Shown piece by piece: positions 59,596-64,000 of a stretch of DNA of 64,000 bases (within the stretch, counting starts at the first letter, position 1; each line of letters starts with the position of its first letter). The notes under the pieces are model-generated. The model was not told the origin of the DNA and made no database searches. It saw nothing but the letters and a program-made list of their open reading frames with translations. The position numbers and the translations under genes are program-made. The stretch is from Sphingomonas sp. CFBP 8760 (GTDB lineage: Bacteria > Pseudomonadota > Alphaproteobacteria > Sphingomonadales > Sphingomonadaceae): assembly GCF_014841615.1 (NCBI RefSeq), contig NZ_JACYUG010000003.1:1-64000 (forward strand), given 5' to 3'.

Positions 59596-59997
59596 CCGGC
59601 GCGGGGGCGGGGTTGTCAGCCGTTATGCGACGGGGCGTTGGGTTGGTCGTGCGAAGCTGCGAAGCTGCGAAGCTGAGAAAAGGAGAAGGTTTTGTTCGCG
59701 CGGAGGCGCGGAGACGCGGAGAAGAAGGGGGGGGATGGGGATCGTGCCGGGCGGGCCGGACCTCGATCCCGCCGACGTGGAGGGGGAGGTTGCCTGCGGC
59801 GCTGGTTCGCGCGGCGCGCGTTCATTACCTGTTTTCTTCTTCTCCGCGTCTCCGCGCCTCCGCGCGAACCACCTTCTTTCTGCTTCGCCGCTGCACCCGA
59901 CGGCAAGTTCGGCTTGACCGCTTCGGCCATATCGCTAAGGCCGTCGGCGGGCCACGCCGCCCCAACGCGGCGCGTGCTCTCTGTGAGGAGAGATACA
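59596..59997. repeat. repeat-rich gap upstream of serC with a perfect 33-bp inverted repeat
   Basis: This 402-base gap has no gene I can support. It holds three tandem GCGAAGCT units (59651-59674) and a perfect 33-base inverted repeat. The left arm is 59695-59727 (TTCGCGCGGAGGCGCGGAGA...AGAAG) and the right arm 59836-59868, with 108 bases between that begin with a G8 run. TTGACC at 59914-59919 and TAAGGC 16 bases later could be the serC promoter. GAGGAGA before 59998 is its ribosome site. Confidence 0.85.
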
Positions 59998-61152
59998 TTG
60001 ACGGATACCGTTACCGCAGCCGACGTTCGGCCTGTGCACAAGCCGACCACCAAGCCGGCCCGCCCCTTTTTCAGCTCCGGTCCCTGCGCCAAGCCTCCGG
60101 GCTGGGATGCCGCCGCGCTTGCCACCGCCAGCCTTGGCCGGTCGCACCGCTCGAAGATCGGCAAGCAGCGCCTGCAATATTGCATCGACCTGATGCGCGA
60201 GGTGCTGAAACTCCCCGACACGCATCGCATCGGCATCGTCCCCGGATCGGATACCGGCGCGTTCGAGATGGCGATGTGGACGATGCTGGGCGCGCGCGGC
60301 GTGACCGCGCTGGCCTGGGAAAGCTTCGGCGAGGGCTGGGTGACGGATGCCGTCAAGCAGTTGAGGATCGATCCCGTCGTGGTCCGCGCCGATTACGGGC
60401 AGTTGCCCGATCTGGCCGCGATCGACTGGTCGACCGACGTGCTGTTCACGTGGAACGGCACCACCAGCGGCGTGCGCGTGCCGAACGCCGATTTCATTCC
60501 GGACGACCGCGAGGGCCTGTCCTTCGCCGATGCCACCTCGGGCGTGTTCGCCTATGACATCGACTGGGTGAAGATCGATGTCGCGACCTTCTCGTGGCAG
60601 AAGGTGCTGGGCGGCGAGGGCGCGCACGGCGTGCTGATCCTGGGCCCGCGCGCGGTGGAACGGCTGGAAAGCTACACGCCGGCATGGCCGCTGCCCAAGG
60701 TGTTCCGCCTGGTCAGCAAGGGCAAGCTGGCCGAGGGCGTGTTCAAGGGCGAGACGATCAACACCCCGTCGATGCTGGCGGTGGAGGATGCGATCTTCGC
60801 GCTGGAATGGGGCAAGTCGCTGGGTGAGAGCGGGCTGATCGCCCGCTCCGATGCCAATGCGGCGGCGCTCGACGCGATCGTCGAGACGCGCGGCTGGCTG
60901 GGGCATCTGGCCGCCGATCCGGCGACGCGGTCGAAGACCAGCGTATGCCTGACCGTCGAGGGTGCGGACGAGGCGTTCATCAAGAAGATGGCGTCGCTGC
61001 TGGAGGCGGAAGGCGCGGCCTATGACGTCGCCGGCTACCGCGACGCGCCGGCGGGCCTGCGCATCTGGTGCGGCGCGACCGTCGACACCGCCGATATCGA
61101 GGCGCTCGGCCCGTGGCTCGACTGGGCATACGCTACCGCCAAGGCGGGCTGA
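59998..61152 (+). CDS. serC: phosphoserine aminotransferase
   Basis: This PLP enzyme makes phosphoserine from 3-phosphohydroxypyruvate. The 384-residue protein is of the 'Methanosarcina-type' SerC (TIGR01365), usual in alphaproteobacteria. It has [31 protein letters not shown], the [15 protein letters not shown] segment, and the PLP-binding Lys in [15 protein letters not shown], with [12 protein letters not shown] later. TTG 59998 follows GAGGAGAGATACA; the frame is open further upstream through the repeat but lacks support. serA follows after a 116-base repeat-filled gap. Confidence 0.95.
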   Translation: MTDTVTAADVRPVHKPTTKPARPFFSSGPCAKPPGWDAAALATASLGRSHRSKIGKQRLQYCIDLMREVLKLPDTHRIGIVPGSDTGAFEMAMWTMLGARGVTALAWESFGEGWVTDAVKQLRIDPVVVRADYGQLPDLAAIDWSTDVLFTWNGTTSGVRVPNADFIPDDREGLSFADATSGVFAYDIDWVKIDVATFSWQKVLGGEGAHGVLILGPRAVERLESYTPAWPLPKVFRLVSKGKLAEGVFKGETINTPSMLAVEDAIFALEWGKSLGESGLIARSDANAAALDAIVETRGWLGHLAADPATRSKTSVCLTVEGADEAFIKKMASLLEAEGAAYDVAGYRDAPAGLRIWCGATVDTADIEALGPWLDWAYATAKAG

Positions 61153-61154
61153 GT

Positions 61155-61249
61155 CCCCTTCCCTTTGGAACAGGGGAGGGTGTGCGCCACCCTGTCCCGT
61201 CCGTTTCCCATTCCCCTCTCCCCGGCCCTCTCCTTTGAAGGGGAGAGGG
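61155..61249. repeat. family-C palindromes between serC and serA
   Basis: CCCCTTCCCTTTGGAACAGG...GGAGGG near 61155 and CCCTCTCC-TTTGAAGG-GGAGAGGG at 61226-61249 form two hairpins. They are the same repeat type as between sucD and sucA. They fill the gap, and the serA ribosome site (GAAGGA) follows directly. Confidence 0.75.
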
Positions 61250-61268
61250 CGCAGAAGGACGTATTTCC

Positions 61269-62846
61269 ATGCCCAAGGTACTGATTTCCGACAAGATGGA
61301 CCCCAAGGCCGCGCAGATCTTTCGAGAGCGCGGCGTCGAGGTCGACGAGATCACCGGCAAGACCCCGGCCGAACTGATCGCGATCATCGGCGAGTATGAC
61401 GGCCTCGCCATCCGTTCGTCGACCAAGGTGACGAAGGAAATCCTGGAGCACGCGACCAACCTCAAGGTCGTCGGCCGCGCCGGGATCGGCGTCGACAATG
61501 TCGATATCCCCGCCGCCAGTGCCAAGGGCGTGGTGGTGATGAACACCCCGTTCGGCAATTCGATCACCACCGCCGAACACGCGATCGCGCTGATGTTTGC
61601 GCTGGCGCGGCAGTTGCCGGAAGCGGACGCCAGCACGCAGGCGGGCAAGTGGGAGAAGAACCGCTTCATGGGCGTCGAGCTGACGTCGAAGACGCTGGGG
61701 CTGATCGGCGCGGGCAATATCGGCTCGATCGTCGCCGACCGCGCGCGCGGGCTGAAGATGAAGGTGATCGCGTTCGATCCGTTCCTGACGCCGGAGCGCG
61801 CGGTGGAGATGGGCGTGGAGAAGGTGACGCTGGACGAGTTGCTGGCGCGCGCCGACTTCATCACGCTGCACACCCCGCTGACCGACCAGACCCGCAACAT
61901 CCTGTCGGCCGAGGCGCTGGCCAAGACGAAGAAGGGCGTGCGGATCGTCAACTGCGCACGCGGCGGCCTGATCGACGAGGCGGCGTTGAAGGCGGGGCTC
62001 GATTCGGGGCATATCGGCGGCGCCGCGCTCGACGTGTTCGTCGAGGAGCCGGCCAAGGCATCGCCGCTGTTCGGCACCCCCAATTTCGTCTCCACCCCGC
62101 ATCTGGGCGCGTCGACCACCGAGGCGCAGGTCAATGTGGCGATCCAGGTCGCTGAGCAGATGGCCGATTTCCTCGTGTCGGGCGGCGTCACCAACGCGCT
62201 GAACATGCCGAGCCTGTCGGCGGAGGAAGCCCCCAAGCTGAAGCCGTACATGGCGCTGGCCGAAAAGCTGGGCGCGCTGGTCGGCCAGTTGACCACGGGC
62301 GCGATCACCCGGCTGTCGGTGCATAGCGAGGGCAGCGCCGCCGACCTGAACCAGAAGCCGATCACCAGCGCGGTGCTGGCCGGGTTCCTCGGCACGCAGA
62401 CCGCGACGGTCAACATGGTCAACGCGCCGCTGCTGGCGCGCGATCGCGGCATCGAGGTGCGCGAGATCCGGAGCGAGCGCGAGGGCGATTACCACACGCT
62501 GGTGCGCGTGTCGGTGAAGACGCAGGACGGCGAACGCTCGGTCGCGGGCACGCTGTTCGGCGATCAGGCGCCGCGGCTGGTCGAACTGTTCGGCGTGAAG
62601 ATCGAGGCCGATCTGGCGGGCGCGATGCTCTATGTCGTCAACGAGGATGCGCCGGGCTTCATCGGTCGCCTCGGCACGACGCTGGGCGAGGCGGGCGTGA
62701 ACATCGGCACCTTCCATCTCGGCCGCCGTCAGGCGGGTGGCGAGGCGGTGCTGCTGCTGTCGGTCGACGAGCCGGTGACGGCGGACCTGCTGGCGACCGT
62801 GAAGGCGCTGCCGGGCGTGAAGACCGCGATGGGGCTGGCGTTCTGA
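61269..62846 (+). CDS. serA: D-3-phosphoglycerate dehydrogenase (long form)
   Basis: This enzyme carries out the first step of serine synthesis. The 525-residue protein has the 2-hydroxyacid dehydrogenase core with [21 protein letters not shown] for NAD binding. Catalytic Arg is in NCARGGLIDEAAL, Glu in LDVFVEEPA and His in STPHLGASTTEAQ. The intervening domain of long-type SerA is followed by a C-terminal ACT domain (DAPGFIGRLGTTLGEAGVNIG) that could bind serine for feedback control. Pairing with serC gives two of the three serine-pathway steps. Confidence 0.97.
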   Translation: MPKVLISDKMDPKAAQIFRERGVEVDEITGKTPAELIAIIGEYDGLAIRSSTKVTKEILEHATNLKVVGRAGIGVDNVDIPAASAKGVVVMNTPFGNSITTAEHAIALMFALARQLPEADASTQAGKWEKNRFMGVELTSKTLGLIGAGNIGSIVADRARGLKMKVIAFDPFLTPERAVEMGVEKVTLDELLARADFITLHTPLTDQTRNILSAEALAKTKKGVRIVNCARGGLIDEAALKAGLDSGHIGGAALDVFVEEPAKASPLFGTPNFVSTPHLGASTTEAQVNVAIQVAEQMADFLVSGGVTNALNMPSLSAEEAPKLKPYMALAEKLGALVGQLTTGAITRLSVHSEGSAADLNQKPITSAVLAGFLGTQTATVNMVNAPLLARDRGIEVREIRSEREGDYHTLVRVSVKTQDGERSVAGTLFGDQAPRLVELFGVKIEADLAGAMLYVVNEDAPGFIGRLGTTLGEAGVNIGTFHLGRRQAGGEAVLLLSVDEPVTADLLATVKALPGVKTAMGLAF

Positions 62847-62941
62847 GCGACGGCGAAGGGGGGCCGCTGCACAACCGGCTGAAGCTCTGGCTGGCGAACA
62901 CCACCGGGCTCGATCACGCGACGCTCCACGTCCATATCGGC

Positions 62942-63151
62942 ATGTTGATATGGATCGTGGGCGTCGCGGTGGCGGGCGATATCGGCGCGATCTGGCCGCT
63001 GGTGGTGGCGATCGTCGCCGAACTGGCGAACGAGACGCTCGACCGGCTGCGCACCGGATCGTGGCGGATCGCCGACACGACGCAGGACATCGTCAATTCG
63101 GTGCTGTGGCCGGTGGTGCTGTTCACGCTGGCGCGGATCGGGGTGATCTGA
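62942..63151 (+). CDS. small membrane protein, conserved hypothetical
   Basis: The 69-residue protein has two hydrophobic helices (LIWIVGVAVAGDIGAIWPLVVAIVAE; LWPVVLFTLARIGVI) around a polar ELANETLDRLRTGSWRIADTTQD loop. The frame stays open upstream to the serA stop and reads protein-like (HNRLKLWLANTTG; LHVHIG), but contains no ATG, GTG or TTG. Translation may begin at a rare CTG (62843 or 62867, the latter after AAGGGGGG). It lies directly after serA. The function is unknown. Confidence 0.5.
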   Translation: MLIWIVGVAVAGDIGAIWPLVVAIVAELANETLDRLRTGSWRIADTTQDIVNSVLWPVVLFTLARIGVI

Positions 63152-63191
63152 GGGCGGCGATTGACAGGCCCGGCGCGCAGCCGGGGGGAAA

Positions 63192-63219
63192 CGGCGGGGC
63201 GGCGATCGCCGCCCCGCCG
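63192..63219. terminator. 28-bp perfect palindrome between convergent genes
   Basis: CGGCGGGGCGGCGA is followed directly by its exact complement TCGCCGCCCCGCCG. It sits between the ends of the small membrane protein gene and the TonB-receptor gene, eight bases from the latter's stop. It can fold in transcripts of either strand; there is no T tract. A two-way terminator is likely. Confidence 0.5.
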
Positions 63220-63226
63220 CACCGGG

Positions 63227-64000
63227 TCAGTACTTCACGCGCAGCCGCGTGTAATAGAATCCGCCGTTGAACCCGAACGGGCCGCCGTTGCGCGGATAGA
63301 CCTGACCGTCGATCGCGCCGCCGGTGATCGGATAGATCGGGATCGTCGCGGTCGGCTTCAGCCGGTCGGGACGCTCGTCGGTGAAGTTCTGCGCACCCAC
63401 CGACAGCGTGAAGTGATCGGCGAAGGTGTAGCTCAGTTCCAGATCGGTGGTGAACTTGCCCCCGAAAACCTGATTCGCCACCCCGTTGGTCTGCCCGTAA
63501 TCCTGCGCGCTGGTGAACGAGCTGTAATAGTTCTCGCGCACGTTGAAGGTCAGATTGTCCAGCGACCAGTTGGCGTTGAACACCACGCGGTGTTTCGGCG
63601 CGAGGTTTTCCGCGTCGATCAGCTGCGCCGGGTTGATGACCCGTGCGTTGAATTCGCCGACCTGGGTGTCGTTGTAGTTATACGCCACCGAGAAGTTGAG
63701 CAGCGCCTCGCTGAGGCGGGTCCGCCAGGTGGCGACCACGTCGACGCCGCGGGTGCGCGTCTTGAAGCCGTTGGTGAAATACTGCACCTGCCCGCCGATG
63801 CCGACCGGCAGCAGCGCCGGCTGTGCCGCCAGATCCGCCGCGCTGACGCTGAACGGCTGGGTGACGCCAATCCGGTTGCGCAGGTCGATCCGGTATCCGT
63901 CGACCGTGATCGTCATCCCGGCAAACGGTTCCAGGATGAGGCCTACCCCGTAATTGGTCGACTTTTCCGGCGTCAGGTCGGTCGCGCCATAATAGCGGGC
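63227..64000 (-). CDS. TonB-dependent receptor, C-terminal part (5' end outside window)
   Basis: The frame is open from the right edge to a stop at 63227, giving about 257 residues of a beta-barrel. The pattern is that of TonB-dependent receptors: LTPEKSTNYGVGLILEPF, then TITVDGYRIDLRNRIGVTQPF, ...GVDVVATWRTRLSEALLNFSVAYNYNDT..., HRVVFNANWSLDNLTFNVREN and ELSYTFADHFTLSVGAQNFTDE. It closes with the GFYYTRLRVKY terminal strand ending in an aromatic. The last blocks are the C-terminal signature of large sphingomonad receptors with plug plus barrel. The ligand is not visible because the plug is missing. It is the only TonB receptor in the window and is far from the glycosidase genes. Confidence 0.9.
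   Translation of the reverse strand, partial: ARYYGATDLTPEKSTNYGVGLILEPFAGMTITVDGYRIDLRNRIGVTQPFSVSAADLAAQPALLPVGIGGQVQYFTNGFKTRTRGVDVVATWRTRLSEALLNFSVAYNYNDTQVGEFNARVINPAQLIDAENLAPKHRVVFNANWSLDNLTFNVRENYYSSFTSAQDYGQTNGVANQVFGGKFTTDLELSYTFADHFTLSVGAQNFTDERPDRLKPTATIPIYPITGGAIDGQVYPRNGGPFGFNGGFYYTRLRVKY

Noticed and set aside
59692..59997. N-terminal extension of SerC through the repeat
   Set aside because: The open frame runs through a perfect inverted repeat and gives Arg-rich low-complexity sequence; the TTG at 59998 has a strong ribosome site and fits the family length.

Overview
The window is GC-rich alphaproteobacterial chromosome and most resembles Sphingomonas or a close relative. The evidence is the FlbD-type flagellar regulator, the mdh-sucD-sucA-sucB-lpd block, the long SerA and 'Methanosarcina-type' SerC pair, many TonB/S9/amidohydrolase-type envelope proteins, frequent GTG and TTG starts, and several families of intergenic palindromic repeats. 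No rRNA, tRNA, CRISPR array or recognisable prophage is visible. Both edges cut genes: a possible + strand fragment on the left and a TonB-dependent receptor on the right.

Layout. (1) 1-1.0 kb: an AT-rich class I methyltransferase gene, probably acquired. (2) 1.0-14.4 kb: flagellar genes. flgB and a large FlaEY-like protein lie on the minus strand, divergent from fliG-fliH-fliF-fliN-flbD-flhA-fliK-flgD on the plus strand. The flbD product has lost the ATPase and sigma-54-contact motifs of its family. (3) 14.5-26 kb: a ClpP-like protein, sdhB, a thioesterase, zapE, then mdh, sucD, sucA, sucB and lpd. A 35-bp inverted-repeat pair exactly brackets a small GIY-YIG gene between mdh and sucD, where sucC might be expected. 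(4) 26-30 kb: two small hypotheticals and uvrA. (5) 30-31.5 kb: a low-GC, translationally coupled pair that looks like a pore-forming toxin and a membrane immunity protein. (6) 31.6-37.4 kb: a secreted glycosidase cluster, GH43-GH2-GH43. (7) 37.4-46.7 kb: N-formylglutamate amidohydrolase, two transglutaminase-like proteins, a paired intact and metal-site-less amidohydrolase, a chymotrypsin-like protease and an S9 peptidase. (8) 46.7-50.3 kb: UdgX-DUF4130 with its radical-SAM partner, and an outer-membrane barrel. (9) 50.7-56 kb: two DsbA-like thioredoxins, DciA (DUF721), then divergent mutY, a serine hydrolase and nudC. (10) 56-63 kb: prephenate dehydratase, a membrane-anchored cytochrome c, a LOG-family protein, an extensin-like lipoprotein, serC and serA. 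(11) 63.2 kb to the end: the C-terminal part of a TonB-dependent receptor.

How the parts work together. The flagellar block covers the MS ring, switch, export gate, export regulator, hook-length control and hook cap, but not fliI, flgC, fliE or flagellin. The central-metabolism block supplies the oxoglutarate-to-succinate and malate steps of the TCA cycle. Its intergenic gaps are filled by palindromic repeats, several of which carry the Shine-Dalgarno sequence of the next gene. The glycosidase cluster probably releases sugars from plant-type polysaccharide in the periplasm or outside the cell. The UdgX/radical-SAM pair, mutY and uvrA are DNA-repair functions scattered through the window.

The strongest candidates for something undescribed are the repeat-bracketed GIY-YIG unit, the toxin/immunity-like pair, the motif-less FlbD, and the inverted repeat upstream of mdh. 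All functional statements rest on reading the sequence and on family knowledge; no database search was run.
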